Shown: positions 35,871 to 46,253, numbered from the stretch's first letter. The stretch: 64,000 bases of DNA from Prolixibacteraceae bacterium (GCA_028282705.1 JANQHI010000008.1:23644-87643); one strand, 5' to 3'. Numbers and translations are program-made. The notes: generated by a model not told the origin, from the letters alone.

Positions 35871-36098
35871 AATCTGGAAAGCAGGCTAATGAGGTTCGAC
35901 AAAAATTTTCCCTTTTAGTTTCCTGTCAACAAAATTTGCAAAAAAAAAGTTAAAAAAAAAATTGAACAGGCCTTGACTTTTTCGTTTTTGTGTTATCGTT
36001 TTCTATTTCAGGGATTTAAAAGAGTAAATATTTTATATTTTTTTAACTTGCAGATTTACAGGTAGTTAAATTTAACATATTGATATATTGGCTACTAG

Positions 36099-36118
36099 CT
36101 GTTAGGTACTGTTAGGTA
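36099..36118. repeat. Tandem 10-bp direct repeat upstream of dnaA
   Basis: CTGTTAGGTA occurs twice in a row, 230 nt upstream of dnaA in an AT-rich gap. No clear DnaA box (TTATCCACA) was seen beside it, so an origin role is not supported. Confidence 0.4.
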
Positions 36119-36156
36119 TGGGTTTAATTGTGATTAAATTTTTAGCAAAATGGTGT

Positions 36157-37416
36157 TTATTTATTGAGCATTTTTAATGCCCTTTCTAACTTTATGACTT
36201 TCCCGTTTTTAAATGACACTATTGAGGCTTCAGGAAACTTTTCAGCAGCTTTTTCATGTAGTTCAACAATCTCATTGTAATTATTTGTTGAACCATAAAG
36301 GTAACTGTAAACTCCTGTGGCCATAAATTCTTCAACATTATCAAGCCCTTCAAAAATCGATGAATTTAGGGGGATTTTATTTGGGGTGGATATCAGGTTA
36401 ACACGGAAAACAATTTTTTTGTTGTCGCCAGTTCCTGATGAAGCAATGTAAACTTCTTTCCCAAGGTCAAATGCTGAAATATGTACGTACCTTTTAGGGT
36501 TCAGGCGCACATCTTTCATAAGGCGGTCAAGATTTGTTGTTAACGAAATAAGGTTGGTATACAACTGTTCATCATTGATCAGCTTACCTGCAGTTCCCTG
36601 GTTTGAGTTTAATTTAGAGAGTATTTCCTCTATTTGGCTTGTGGCACTTGCTATCGAGCTGATGATGGGTGAGAGTGGAACCTTTGATAATGAATCAGTT
36701 AAATTGGATAAGTCGGAAATAATGTTGTTAAATTTATCAGAGTTCCCTTTGAAATTTTCGCTTATTTCATTCAGGTTAGAAATAAAACTGCCAATATTCT
36801 CTTTTTCAGAACTTACTAACATCTGTAAGTCCGCAGTGGTTCTTTCAATATTGGAAATGGTATTATTGATGTTCTCAAAACTTTCAGAAAGGTTTTCCCT
36901 GGCATCTTCATTAAATATAACTGTTAAGATAGTGATGGCTGAATCAATTGTTGCCAAAAGCTGTTCAGCTTTGTTTTTTAATGGTAACACTTGAAGGCTG
37001 ACCTGTTCCTTAAGGTCACCTTCTATTGCCCCAGGCAATGTGTCATTAGGGTTATAAAGTTCCTTGCTGGTTGTATTAAAAATGAGTTTGATAGATTTGG
37101 TACCCATAATGTCACTGCTTTCAATTTGGGCTACACTGTTTACAGGGATCTTAAAATCCTCATCAACCATAAAAGTCACAATTAACTTCCCACTGAACTT
37201 GTCTGCAAATTTGATTTCTTTTACCTGCCCTACTTTATACCCGTTAATAGTTACTGCACTGGATTCGACTAATCCTCCAATACGGTCATATTTTACATGG
37301 TAGTAACTGGTCCTTTTAAAAAAATCGTGCCCTTTTAGGTAGCTTAATCCCCAAATGAACACTGTAATGGTGAATACCATTAATGCCCCAAGTTTTATGT
37401 ATTTTGATAGTTTCAT
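36157..37416 (-). CDS. MlaD/MCE-domain lipid-transport protein
   Basis: A 419-residue protein with an N-terminal membrane anchor (about 8-28), an MCE domain (about 38-120) with YHVKYDRIGGLVESSAVTINGYKVGQV, then a long alpha-helical segment with Asn- and Ser-rich heptads (about 145-290). MCE proteins form rings that carry lipids between membranes. The ABC partners (MlaE and MlaF types) are not in the window. The amidase gene lies upstream on the same strand. Confidence 0.88.
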   Translation of the reverse strand: MKLSKYIKLGALMVFTITVFIWGLSYLKGHDFFKRTSYYHVKYDRIGGLVESSAVTINGYKVGQVKEIKFADKFSGKLIVTFMVDEDFKIPVNSVAQIESSDIMGTKSIKLIFNTTSKELYNPNDTLPGAIEGDLKEQVSLQVLPLKNKAEQLLATIDSAITILTVIFNEDARENLSESFENINNTISNIERTTADLQMLVSSEKENIGSFISNLNEISENFKGNSDKFNNIISDLSNLTDSLSKVPLSPIISSIASATSQIEEILSKLNSNQGTAGKLINDEQLYTNLISLTTNLDRLMKDVRLNPKRYVHISAFDLGKEVYIASSGTGDNKKIVFRVNLISTPNKIPLNSSIFEGLDNVEEFMATGVYSYLYGSTNNYNEIVELHEKAAEKFPEASIVSFKNGKVIKLERALKMLNK

Positions 37417-37515
37417 TTCTTGTATATTGTTTTTGTGTTTTCCAGAATTACCAGGAGCTTGCCTATATGCTTTTCCTGCAATTAGCTAGAATAAAGTTAT
37501 TCATTTATTTGGTAA

Positions 37516-38631
37516 CTACCTGCCTTTTCTTTTAGCCTTTTTCAATGGAACAGGTTTATTATTTTCAAAAGCAACCACGAAAGCGCCTGGATATTTCCCC
37601 TGTATCCTGTTTTTGGCTTTTTCTGCTTCCGTAAGTTTAGAATATTTGCCTGAATAATATTTATAAAGTTTTTTTACAGGGACTTTGAACACATTTTTTT
37701 CTCCTTTAAAGTTTTTGGGAGTTAAGTCAATCGATCTTGAACTGGCAACTATTTGAACTGAATACCATGCAGAATGGTCATTTTCTTCATTTTCAATTTC
37801 AGGGACATTCAGGTTGAAATTACTCTTCAACTCAATCTTTTCCTTGTATTGTTTAAATGACCTATATATAGCTGAAGCTAGGTATGTTTTCCCTTGTTCG
37901 CTAACAAGGTAATTTTTTTCAGCAGGGTTGCTGATAAAACCAAGTTCAACAAGGACACTGGGCATGGTGGTTTCGCGTAAAACCAGGAACCCTGCTTGTT
38001 TAACACCCCTGTCAATCCTTTTTACCCTGTTTTTAAATTGGTCCTGCACCTCTGCAGCAAAGTCAAGGCTCTGCTCAAAGTATTCATCCTGGATCATTTC
38101 AAACATGATATATGACTCTGAGGAATTAGGGTCAAATCCTTCATACCTGGTAGTGTAATTATCTTCTAATAAGATAACAGAGTTTTCCTTTTTTGCAATT
38201 TCCAGGTTGTCCTCACTTCTGTGGTTTCCCAATACAAATGTCTCGGTTCCTGCTACTTTTGAAGATGTGCCAACAGAATTTGCGTGTATAGAAATAAACA
38301 AGTCTGCATTATTCTTATTTGCTATCTGTGCCCTTTTGTACAGTGGGATGAAAGTATCGTTTTTCCTGGTGTAAATCACTTTTACATCAGGGAAGTTTTG
38401 GTTTATGTAAGAACCCAGTTTTAAAGCAACATCCAGTACAATATCTTTCTCGCGTGCTCCCTTTGTTGATGCCCCATAATCCTTCCCACCATGCCCTGGG
38501 TCAATAACTACAACATTAACAGTTGATTCATTATTATTGATTGCCCTGGAAGGTTGGGCAAAACCTATCTGAATAGAAAAAGAGGCGAGCAGAAAAATGT
38601 AAATTAATTTATGAAATTGTCCTTTACCCAT
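37516..38631 (-). CDS. N-acetylmuramoyl-L-alanine amidase with C-terminal SPOR-like domain
   Basis: A 371-residue exported protein (signal peptide to about residue 26). The Amidase_3 domain (about 36-250) has VIDPGHGGKDYGAS with the first zinc His, FISIHANSV with the next zinc His, and VLVELGFISN with the catalytic Glu. Residues about 290-360 (WYSVQIVASSRSIDL ... GKYPGAFVVAFEN) look like a SPOR domain, which binds glycan strands stripped of peptides at division sites. The predicted role is cutting septal peptidoglycan. Confidence 0.92.
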   Translation of the reverse strand: MGKGQFHKLIYIFLLASFSIQIGFAQPSRAINNNESTVNVVVIDPGHGGKDYGASTKGAREKDIVLDVALKLGSYINQNFPDVKVIYTRKNDTFIPLYKRAQIANKNNADLFISIHANSVGTSSKVAGTETFVLGNHRSEDNLEIAKKENSVILLEDNYTTRYEGFDPNSSESYIMFEMIQDEYFEQSLDFAAEVQDQFKNRVKRIDRGVKQAGFLVLRETTMPSVLVELGFISNPAEKNYLVSEQGKTYLASAIYRSFKQYKEKIELKSNFNLNVPEIENEENDHSAWYSVQIVASSRSIDLTPKNFKGEKNVFKVPVKKLYKYYSGKYSKLTEAEKAKNRIQGKYPGAFVVAFENNKPVPLKKAKRKGR

Positions 38632-38740
38632 TTTATCCTGTTTCTTTCACAAAAATAGAAATATTAGAATTATTTTGCATTTATTAGCTGTTTTGTAAAG
38701 CCCTTATTTATATTTTTGCAGCCATAAGCACTTAAACAAG

Positions 38741-41416
38741 GTGGTTCATATAAATTCAGATTTGACGAAAACAGTTTTAACATATATCTTTCTTTTACTT
38801 ACAGGAATAGCCTATTGCCAGGAAAATGTAAATAACTATTCAGTTGCGAATCCTGTAAGCCAATTCCCATATGATTCTATTTCAGACAACATTGATACCA
38901 CATTTTTATCAACACTTTATATTACTGATACCATAGCAACAGATACATCACCAGAACCAGTTGTTATTGCTGCACCTATTAACTATAACGCAGAAGATTC
39001 AATGGTAATATCAGCTGATGGGAAAAAAGCTTATTTGTATAACAATGCAAAACTGACTTACCAAACCATTGAGCTGACTGCCTATTATATTGAATTTGAC
39101 CTGGATACAAAGGAAGTATATGCTGAAGGGTTTACTGACAGTACAGGAACAGTGACTGGTACACCCATATTTAAAGATGGGAACGAGATGTTTGAGTCAA
39201 AAACATTGCGTTATAATTTTGAATCAGGAAAAGGCATAACCACTGATGTAAAATCAGAACAAGGAGAGGGGTTTGTACATAGTGACTGGACAAAAAAAAT
39301 ATCGGATACAGAGTACATTATGAAAACAGGCAAGTACACTACTTGTGATGCTGACCACCCTCATTTTTACCTGCACCTGACCAAAGCTAAAGTTATCTCA
39401 AATAAGAAAATAATTACAGGGCCTGCTTATATGGTGCTTGAAGATTTCCCTTTGTATTTCCCTGTGCTGCCTTTTGGGTATTTCCCAAGTTCAAAAACTT
39501 ACTCATCAGGAATCCTAATACCATCATATGGAGAAGAACAAAATAGGGGGTTTTTCCTACAAGATGGTGGTTATTACTGGGCAGCAAGCAGGTATTTTGA
39601 TATGGCTGTTAGGGGAGATGTATATTCAAAAGGCTCATGGGGTGCTAAATTCCACACAAATTATAAGCTGAAATACAGGTTCAGTGGCAGCCTTGATTTC
39701 AAATACGCAAAAAACGTGTATGGGGAAAAAGGTACAGATACTTATAATCCTACAACAAATTTTTCAATTGTTTGGTCACATAGCCAGGATTCCAAAGCTA
39801 ACCCAAGCAGGACATTTTCGGCTAATGTTAACTTTTCGACCAGTGGCTATGACAAGGAAAATGCGCGTTCAGCACAAAATTATTTGACCACCCAAAAATC
39901 TTCAAGTATATCTTACTCAAAACGCTGGGAAAATACACCACTTAGCATGTCAGCTAACCTGAGGCATTCACAAAATTCGCGTGATTCCACGCTCACCCTA
40001 TCATTGCCTGATATGACCATATCCATGTCAAAAATATACCCATTCAGGAGGAAAGTAAGAGTTGGGGGGACGCGGTGGTATGAGGAATTTGGGATTAGCT
40101 ACACAGGGAACATTAAAAACTCGATAACTGCCAGGGAAGATGAAATTTTGGAGAAATCATTGGTTGATGACTGGAAAAATGGGATTAAACATTCCACCTC
40201 TATTTCATTGCCTACTTTCAATATTTTAAAATATATCAATGTAAGCCCTGGATTTAGCTATAATGAGAAATGGTATTTCAGGACTACAAAAAAGGAATAT
40301 GTAGGAGAAGACCCCGAATACAGGTCTCAGGGAATATTTACTTTAGAAAAACAGGTTGGTGGGTTTAGAAGGAACTATGACTATAGTTATAGCGTGGGAA
40401 CTTCAACCAATATCTATGGGAATTTTACGCCCTTAAATACAGAATCAAAGGTTAATGGGATCAGGCACAAAATGTCTCCATCAATCAGTTTTAATTACAG
40501 GCCTGACTTTGGTGACCCTAAATTTGGTTTTTGGGAACAGGTGCAATCAGATACCCTTGGGAATATTCAATATTATGATGTTTTTAAAGATGGGATATTT
40601 GGAGGTTCCCCTTCAAGGGGTGCATCAGGGGCAATTGCTTTTTCATTAAGCAATAACCTTGAAATGAAAGTGCTTGATACAAAAGATACCACAAAAACTG
40701 ATGATAGTGAAGTAAAATACAAAAAGGTAAAACTAATAGATAACCTGGGCATAAATGCTTCATACGACCTTATCAGGGACTCACTTAACCTTAGTGATAT
40801 CAATATTTCGGCCAGGACAACTGTTAAAGGGGTTTCTGTTAATTTTGGCGCCACCCTTGACCCCTATATGATTTCAGAAAAAGATAGTACTACCAAGATA
40901 AATGAGTTTATGTGGAACCACAGGAATGGGCTGGGTAAGCTGGGGCGTTTAGAACGTGCATATTTATCATTTGGTATGTCTTTCAAATCTAAAAAGGGTG
41001 AAAAGCAAGCAGAGCAAAACAGGGAATTGGTTGAGGAGGAAAATGTGCTTCCTGGCGATTATATGCATTACCAGGATTTTAATATCCCCTGGGAATTCCG
41101 TTTTGATTATTCATTTAATTATTCAAAAGCCAATCCTTATAAAAAAGCAAACATTACTCAAACACTGAACTTTAGCGGTAGTGCCAATATTACAGATAAG
41201 TGGAGCATTAGGGCTAATACAAACTATGATATAATGGCAGGGGAGTTTTCCTATACTTCATTTAATGTGACAAGGGACCTTCATTGCTGGCAAATGACTT
41301 TTAATTTTGTGCCATTTGGTTTCAGGAAAAGTTATATGTTTACCATTAATGCAAACTCGTCCATGTTGCGAGACCTAAAGATTATGAAAAACAGGAGTTT
41401 TTATGATAACTTTTAG
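38741..41416 (+). CDS. lptD: LPS-assembly protein LptD (OstA-like)
   Basis: A 891-residue outer-membrane protein. After a signal peptide come the OstA-like domain (about 75-200, with ISADGKKAYLYNNAKLTYQ) and a long barrel (about 230-890) with frequent aromatic beta-strands and a Phe C-terminus (SFYDNF). It places lipopolysaccharide on the cell surface with LptE. The start is not an ATG: GTG at 38741, or TTG at 38762 which would give the more compact signal peptide. The divergent gene is the amidase. Confidence 0.88.
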   Translation: MVHINSDLTKTVLTYIFLLLTGIAYCQENVNNYSVANPVSQFPYDSISDNIDTTFLSTLYITDTIATDTSPEPVVIAAPINYNAEDSMVISADGKKAYLYNNAKLTYQTIELTAYYIEFDLDTKEVYAEGFTDSTGTVTGTPIFKDGNEMFESKTLRYNFESGKGITTDVKSEQGEGFVHSDWTKKISDTEYIMKTGKYTTCDADHPHFYLHLTKAKVISNKKIITGPAYMVLEDFPLYFPVLPFGYFPSSKTYSSGILIPSYGEEQNRGFFLQDGGYYWAASRYFDMAVRGDVYSKGSWGAKFHTNYKLKYRFSGSLDFKYAKNVYGEKGTDTYNPTTNFSIVWSHSQDSKANPSRTFSANVNFSTSGYDKENARSAQNYLTTQKSSSISYSKRWENTPLSMSANLRHSQNSRDSTLTLSLPDMTISMSKIYPFRRKVRVGGTRWYEEFGISYTGNIKNSITAREDEILEKSLVDDWKNGIKHSTSISLPTFNILKYINVSPGFSYNEKWYFRTTKKEYVGEDPEYRSQGIFTLEKQVGGFRRNYDYSYSVGTSTNIYGNFTPLNTESKVNGIRHKMSPSISFNYRPDFGDPKFGFWEQVQSDTLGNIQYYDVFKDGIFGGSPSRGASGAIAFSLSNNLEMKVLDTKDTTKTDDSEVKYKKVKLIDNLGINASYDLIRDSLNLSDINISARTTVKGVSVNFGATLDPYMISEKDSTTKINEFMWNHRNGLGKLGRLERAYLSFGMSFKSKKGEKQAEQNRELVEEENVLPGDYMHYQDFNIPWEFRFDYSFNYSKANPYKKANITQTLNFSGSANITDKWSIRANTNYDIMAGEFSYTSFNVTRDLHCWQMTFNFVPFGFRKSYMFTINANSSMLRDLKIMKNRSFYDNF

Positions 41417-41482
41417 GGTTCTTTTCTCCATTCTTTCATAGTTTAGCACCTTCAATTTCCAGCAAACTAAAAATTTTAATAG

Positions 41483-41860
41483 ATGAAAAGAATAATATCA
41501 ACAGAAAACGCACCTGGAGCAATTGGACCATATAGCCAGGCAGTAGAAATTAAAGGAGTTTTATACATATCAGGGCAAGTACCTTTAAACCCATCTACAG
41601 GGAAAATAGTTAATGGTGGGATAAAGGAACAGACAGAGCAAGTGATGAAAAATATAGAGGGGATACTTGAAAAAGCAGGGTATACTTTCCAAGATGTGGT
41701 AAAATCAACCTGCCTTTTAAGTGATATGTCAAACTTCAAAGCTATGAATGAAGTTTATGGTAGGTACTATGCTGAAAACCCTCCGGCCAGGGCAGCCTTT
41801 GCGGTAAAAGAACTTCCTTTAAATGTTTTAGTAGAAATTGAAACAATTGCTGTAAAATAA
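41483..41860 (+). CDS. ridA: RidA family enamine/imine deaminase
   Basis: A 125-residue RidA protein with the family opening ISTENAPGAIGPYSQAV, the middle GQVPLNPSTGKIV, and NPPARAAFAVKELPLNVLVEIE with the catalytic Arg. It removes reactive enamines formed by PLP enzymes such as threonine dehydratase. It is monocistronic with a shared terminator downstream. Confidence 0.95.
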   Translation: MKRIISTENAPGAIGPYSQAVEIKGVLYISGQVPLNPSTGKIVNGGIKEQTEQVMKNIEGILEKAGYTFQDVVKSTCLLSDMSNFKAMNEVYGRYYAENPPARAAFAVKELPLNVLVEIETIAVK

Positions 41861-41877
41861 AAAGATAAGAACATAAA

Positions 41878-41907
41878 AAAGGGCATTCACCAGTGGTAAT
41901 GCCCTTT
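41878..41907. terminator. Bidirectional terminator between ridA and rplI
   Basis: AAAGGGCATT and AATGCCCTTT pair perfectly, with an inner ACC/GGT and an AGT loop, between the converging genes. Confidence 0.88.
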
Positions 41908-41932
41908 AACGTTTGAATGCGTGTATTTTTTG

Positions 41933-42379
41933 TTATTCAGCAACTACTTCAAATTCGAAATCTACAACCACTTCTTTGTGGAATTTGATTTTTGCTGTGT
42001 ATTTGCCAACTTCTTTAATGCTATCTTCTGGAAGGGTGATTTGTTTGCGGTCAATCTCGAAACCTTTTTTGTTGATTGCTTCAGCAAGCATAATGGTGTT
42101 TACTGAACCAAAAATTTTGCCTGAAGAACTGGTTTTAGCACCAATCTTAACAACTTTATTTTCGAGTTTAGCAACAATTGCTAAAGCTTCTTCCTTCAAT
42201 TTTGCCTCTTTATGTGCACGTTGCTTTTTGTTCTCAGCAATGATCTTTTTAGCTGATTCAGTTGCAGCAATGGCCATCTTTTGAGGGATCAAAAAATTGC
42301 GTGCATACCCTTTTTTGACAGTTACTATATCATCTTTGCTGCCCAGGCGTTCTATGTCTTGTAATAATATAATTTCCAT
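41933..42379 (-). CDS. rplI: 50S ribosomal protein L9
   Basis: A 148-residue L9 with the N-terminal rRNA-binding domain (EIILLQDIERLGSKDDIVTVKKGYARNFLIP), the long linker helix (about 40-75) and the C-terminal domain. It is the last gene of rpsF-rpsR-rplI, 11 nt after rpsR. Confidence 0.97.
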   Translation of the reverse strand: MEIILLQDIERLGSKDDIVTVKKGYARNFLIPQKMAIAATESAKKIIAENKKQRAHKEAKLKEEALAIVAKLENKVVKIGAKTSSSGKIFGSVNTIMLAEAINKKGFEIDRKQITLPEDSIKEVGKYTAKIKFHKEVVVDFEFEVVAE

Positions 42380-42390
42380 TTCAAATCCTC

Positions 42391-42660
42391 CTATTTCATC
42401 ATGTCAGTAACAAATGGCAGCAAAGCCAGGTTACGTGCACGTTTAATTGCTTTTGAAACTTTGCGCTGGTATTTCAATGATGTACCTGTGATTCGCCTTG
42501 GAAGTATCTTTCCTTGCTCATTCAGGAATTTCTTCAGGAATTCAGGGTCTTTGTAATCAACATATTTAATACCATTCTTTTTGAAACGGCAATATTTTTT
42601 CTTTTTGATCTCCACAGTTGGAGGGGTCAAATACCTTATTTCACTTTGATTTTGTGCCAT
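42391..42660 (-). CDS. rpsR: 30S ribosomal protein S18
   Basis: An 89-residue S18 with [19 protein letters not shown] and the conserved [29 protein letters not shown]. It pairs with S6 in the 30S platform. It starts 3 nt after rpsF. Confidence 0.97.
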   Translation of the reverse strand: MAQNQSEIRYLTPPTVEIKKKKYCRFKKNGIKYVDYKDPEFLKKFLNEQGKILPRRITGTSLKYQRKVSKAIKRARNLALLPFVTDMMK

Positions 42661-42663
42661 GGT

Positions 42664-43017
42664 TTAAGCCTCCTTTTCTGATTTTTGTTTCAATAAATTC
42701 CTTCTTTTTGCACTGTATTCAGCAGCATATTTATCTAGTTTTACAGTCATAAAACGGATAATGCGCTCATCACGGCGAAAATCAGTTTCAAGCTTGGAAA
42801 TTAATCCTGGTTCAGCTTTAAACTCGAACAAATGGTAAAATCCTGTAGATTTTTTTTGGATGGGGTAAGCCAATTTTTTCATCCCCCAGTCTTCTTCATG
42901 GATAAATTCACCTCCATTTGAGGTAATTATATCCTTGAATTTTTTTACCGCTTCCTTTACCTGTGGCTCAGATAAAACGGGAGTAGCAATGAAAACGGTT
43001 TCATACTGATTCAACAT
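42664..43017 (-). CDS. rpsF: 30S ribosomal protein S6
   Basis: A 117-residue S6 with [16 protein letters not shown], the [25 protein letters not shown] middle segment and the C-terminal basic tail. It heads the rpsF-rpsR-rplI operon, with no ssb gene between, and has the best promoter seen in the window. Confidence 0.97.
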   Translation of the reverse strand: MLNQYETVFIATPVLSEPQVKEAVKKFKDIITSNGGEFIHEEDWGMKKLAYPIQKKSTGFYHLFEFKAEPGLISKLETDFRRDERIIRFMTVKLDKYAAEYSAKRRNLLKQKSEKEA

Positions 43018-43059
43018 AAATTACAATTTTAATTAATAATTAATAATTTTTTGGACGCG

Positions 43060-43090
43060 CAAAAATAGAAATAAATTGTTATTTATCAAA
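43060..43090 (-). promoter_or_regulatory. Consensus Bacteroidota promoter of rpsF-rpsR-rplI
   Basis: On the minus strand TTTG (43087-43090), a 19-nt spacer, and TATTTTTG (43060-43067) match the -33/-7 consensus exactly. Transcription would begin near 43054, giving a leader of about 37 nt. Confidence 0.8.
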
Positions 43091-43159
43091 TATTTGAGGG
43101 TTGTTTTTAGTGCAATTAGCAGAATATTAAAAGGAGGGTTAAATTCAGTATAAACTGTT

Positions 43160-43441
43160 TTATTCAGAGATAGTTACACCTTTCCAAAAAGCCACATGGT
43201 TTTTGATCTTATTGGCTTCAAGTAGTGGTGAAGGATAATACCAGGCTGCATCTGTGTTGGTTTTGCCATCAACTACAATGTGAAAATATGCAGCAGCCCC
43301 TTTCCAGTGGCAAACAGTTTGTGTATCACTGTTTTTGAAATAATCTTTATTGATAGAATCCATTGGGAAATAGTGGTTCCCTTCTATAAGGATTGTTTGT
43401 TTGCTTTCTGCTAAAATCTTCCCGTTCCAAACAGCTTTCAT
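43160..43441 (-). CDS. DUF427 domain protein
   Basis: A 93-residue DUF427 protein with AVWNGKILAES, YFPMDSI, CHWKGAAAYFHIVVDG and the C-terminal AWYYPSPLLEANKIKNHVAFWKGV. Function is unknown. It follows the EgtB-like gene on the same strand, 59 nt apart. Confidence 0.9.
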   Translation of the reverse strand: MKAVWNGKILAESKQTILIEGNHYFPMDSINKDYFKNSDTQTVCHWKGAAAYFHIVVDGKTNTDAAWYYPSPLLEANKIKNHVAFWKGVTISE

Positions 43442-43500
43442 GTCATAGTTATTAATTATACTATTTGACGTGGAAGCTTGGAAATCCTTGCAGAAAATAA

Positions 43501-44649
43501 TTATTTAGCCAAACGTATCCCTGTAAATTGGTATCCTAAATGAGGGTGGAAAAAATTCCTGTATGTTTTCCGTTCATGGCCTCGGGGGGTTGCAACTGAT
43601 GCACCCCTTAATACTTTTTGGTTAACCATAAATTTCCCATTGTATTCACCAACAGCACCTTCAGCCTTTTTATAGCCGGGGTAAGGAAGGTATGCACTTT
43701 CAGTCCATTCCCAACGGTCACCCCATTGGAGATAAGAGCTGGCAGCTTCCCATTCAAATTCAGTTGGTAACCTTTGCCCTTTCCATTGGGCAAAAGCATA
43801 AGCTTCATAATAATTTACATGGGTTACAGGGTTTTCAGGATTTACTTTTCTTAATCCTGCTAAAGTGAATTGATGCCACTCACCATCCAATTTTTTCCAA
43901 TACATTGGGCAAATAATATTATTATCATTCACCCATTTCCATGCTTCAAAATGCCAAAAGTTTACATTCTGATAACCCCCTGCTTCAATAAAGGCAATAA
44001 ATTCTTTATTTGTCGTAAGTGGTTTACTGATTTGAAAAGCTTGTAAATAAACCTGGTGTGCTTCTTTTTCGTTATCAAAACAAAAACCATCTCCAGAATA
44101 GCCAATTGGGTAAATACCTTCTGGTATTTCAACATAAACTGGGATTTCTATTTTGATATCTTCACAAAATGCCCTATCAGAATATTTAGGAAATAAAGGG
44201 TTGGTTGAAAAGTTATATTTTAAATCAGTGAGCAATAATTCCTGGTGTTGTTGTTCGTGGTTTAGCCCAAGTTCCAATAATGAATATACTTTTTTTGAAA
44301 TGCCTTGTCCTAACAAAAGCAGCATATTCCTGTCAACATATTGCCTATAATTGTACACTTCTTTAACAGTGGGACGGCTCAGGTCTCCCCGTTTTTTGCG
44401 TTGCACCCTTTCACCTATATTTTCATAATAACTATTGAAAATATAATCATAGGTAGGGTTGAATAGCTTGTAGCCTGGCAAATGATTGGCAAGGATAAAT
44501 CTTTCAAAAAACCATGTGGTATGACCCAGGTTCCATTTTGGTGGGCTGGCAAACTCAACAGCCTGGGGGATGTAATCTTCTAACTCCAATGGTTTGCAAA
44601 GCTCTTCTGAGTATTTCCTAACATTCGTGTACCTCTCTTGTATATCCAT
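43501..44649 (-). CDS. EgtB-like iron-dependent sulfoxide synthase
   Basis: A 382-residue protein with an N-terminal DinB-like helical domain and a C-terminal formylglycine-enzyme-like domain. Iron-binding histidines are in LGHTTWFFERF (about 51) and LNHEQQHQELL (about 137-141). The C-terminal RGASVATPRGHERKTYRNFF and FTGIRLA match EgtB. EgtB joins a sulfur donor to hercynine in ergothioneine synthesis. The partner methyltransferase EgtD is not next to it, so the substrate could differ. Confidence 0.85.
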   Translation of the reverse strand: MDIQERYTNVRKYSEELCKPLELEDYIPQAVEFASPPKWNLGHTTWFFERFILANHLPGYKLFNPTYDYIFNSYYENIGERVQRKKRGDLSRPTVKEVYNYRQYVDRNMLLLLGQGISKKVYSLLELGLNHEQQHQELLLTDLKYNFSTNPLFPKYSDRAFCEDIKIEIPVYVEIPEGIYPIGYSGDGFCFDNEKEAHQVYLQAFQISKPLTTNKEFIAFIEAGGYQNVNFWHFEAWKWVNDNNIICPMYWKKLDGEWHQFTLAGLRKVNPENPVTHVNYYEAYAFAQWKGQRLPTEFEWEAASSYLQWGDRWEWTESAYLPYPGYKKAEGAVGEYNGKFMVNQKVLRGASVATPRGHERKTYRNFFHPHLGYQFTGIRLAK

Positions 44650-44681
44650 GTTTACAGAATTATAGCTTCAAACAAATTAAT

Positions 44682-44707
44682 AAAAAAGGCTGCCAATTTT
44701 AGCAGCC
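44682..44707 (-). terminator. Intrinsic terminator of the acyl-CoA carboxylase operon
   Basis: On the minus strand GGCTGC and GCAGCC arms are followed by TTTTTT. It lies 32 nt before the EgtB-like start. Confidence 0.85.
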
Positions 44708-44717
44708 CCTATATCAT

Positions 44718-46253
44718 TTATAATGGAATATTACCATGTTTTTTAGGTGGGTTTGATTTCCGTTTATTTTGTGTCATTTCCAGTGCTGTAATAATCTTGC
44801 TCCTGGTGTCTTTTGGGTTTATAATTTCATCAACATACCCTAATGAAGCAGCCTTGTATGGGTTGGCAAATTTTTCACGGTATTCTTCAACAGCAGCTGT
44901 TTTCTCTTCATCATTCAGTTTATTCCTGTGGATAATATTGATGGCACCATCAGGGCCCATTACAGCAATTTCAGCTGTGGGGTAAGCATAATTCACATCA
45001 GCCCCAATATGTTTGCTTGACATTACATCATAAGCCCCTCCATATGCTTTGCGTGTGATAATGGTAACTTTTGGGACAGTTGCTTCACTAAAAGCATAAA
45101 GCAATTTAGCTCCATGTTTGATAATTCCCCCAAATTCCTGTCCTGTCCCAGGTAAGAACCCAGGCACATCAACAAAGGTTATTAAAGGAAGGTTAAAGGC
45201 ATCACAAAACCTTACAAACCTTGCTGCCTTGATGGATGAATTAATATCTAACACGCCAGCAAGATGGGCTGGTTGGTTAGCTACTATTCCTACTGCTTTG
45301 CCTCCAAAGCGCGCAAACCCTACAACTATATTTTGTGCATAATGTGGTTGTACTTCCAGGAAATGCTTATTATCAATAACCTTATCAATAATTTCCATCA
45401 TATCATAAGGTTTGTTTGGGTCAACAGGAACCAATTCCTGGAGGCTGGGTTCGCTCCTTTCTGAAGGGTCAGTAGTAACTTTTACAGGTGGGTCTTCCAG
45501 GTTGTTAGATGGAAGGAAACTCATTAATTCTCTAACCATCATCAGTGTCTGTGTTTCGTCACTTCCTGTAAAATGGGCAACGCCACTTTTTGAGCTATGG
45601 GTAACTGCACCTCCTAGTTCTTCTTTGGTTACATCTTCATGTGTTACTGTTTTAATGACTTCTGGACCAGTAACAAACATATGGCTTGATTGGTCAACCA
45701 TGAAAATAAAATCAGTGAGGGCAGGGGAATATACTGCACCACCAGCACAGGGGCCTAATATGGCTGATATTTGTGGGATAACTCCAGAAGAAATTACATT
45801 ATTATAGAAAATATCAGCATACCCAGCAAGGCTTTCAACTCCTTCTTGTATCCTTGCTCCCCCAGAATCATTTAGCCCAATGACAGGTGCCCCCATTTTC
45901 AAAGCTAGGTCCTGGATTTTAACAATTTTGTCGGCATTTGCCCTGCTCAATGTACCTCCAAATACTGTAAAGTCCTGTGCAAATACATAAACCAGTTTCC
46001 CATTAATTTTCCCATATCCCGCAACAACCCCATCACCCAGGATTTTTTTCTTATCCATGCCAAAATCATGGTTGCGATGGGTTACCAGTTTGTCAATTTC
46101 GTTGAAACTTCCAGGGTCTAATAATTGTTTTATTCTTTCTCGAGCAGTATTCTTACCTGCAAAATGTTGTTTTTCAATCCTTTCAATACCACCACCAAGT
46201 TCAGCTTCTTTGTTTAAATCAGTTAGTTGTTTATACTTTTGAGTTCGGTCCAT
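44718..46253 (-). CDS. Acyl-CoA carboxylase carboxyltransferase subunit (PccB/MmdA type)
   Basis: A 511-residue carboxyltransferase with both crotonase-like halves. Key blocks are [12 protein letters not shown] (about 125), [13 protein letters not shown], and, in the second half, [13 protein letters not shown] and the [18 protein letters not shown] oxyanion region. It forms malonyl- or methylmalonyl-CoA from acetyl- or propionyl-CoA together with the two genes upstream of it. The most likely substrate is propionyl-CoA, but this is not fixed by reading. Confidence 0.93.
   Translation of the reverse strand: MDRTQKYKQLTDLNKEAELGGGIERIEKQHFAGKNTARERIKQLLDPGSFNEIDKLVTHRNHDFGMDKKKILGDGVVAGYGKINGKLVYVFAQDFTVFGGTLSRANADKIVKIQDLALKMGAPVIGLNDSGGARIQEGVESLAGYADIFYNNVISSGVIPQISAILGPCAGGAVYSPALTDFIFMVDQSSHMFVTGPEVIKTVTHEDVTKEELGGAVTHSSKSGVAHFTGSDETQTLMMVRELMSFLPSNNLEDPPVKVTTDPSERSEPSLQELVPVDPNKPYDMMEIIDKVIDNKHFLEVQPHYAQNIVVGFARFGGKAVGIVANQPAHLAGVLDINSSIKAARFVRFCDAFNLPLITFVDVPGFLPGTGQEFGGIIKHGAKLLYAFSEATVPKVTIITRKAYGGAYDVMSSKHIGADVNYAYPTAEIAVMGPDGAINIIHRNKLNDEEKTAAVEEYREKFANPYKAASLGYVDEIINPKDTRSKIITALEMTQNKRKSNPPKKHGNIPL

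Noticed and set aside
35871..36156. Replication origin next to dnaA
   Set aside because: The gap is AT-rich with a tandem 10-mer, but no clear DnaA boxes were seen, and dnaA and the origin are often apart in Bacteroidota.
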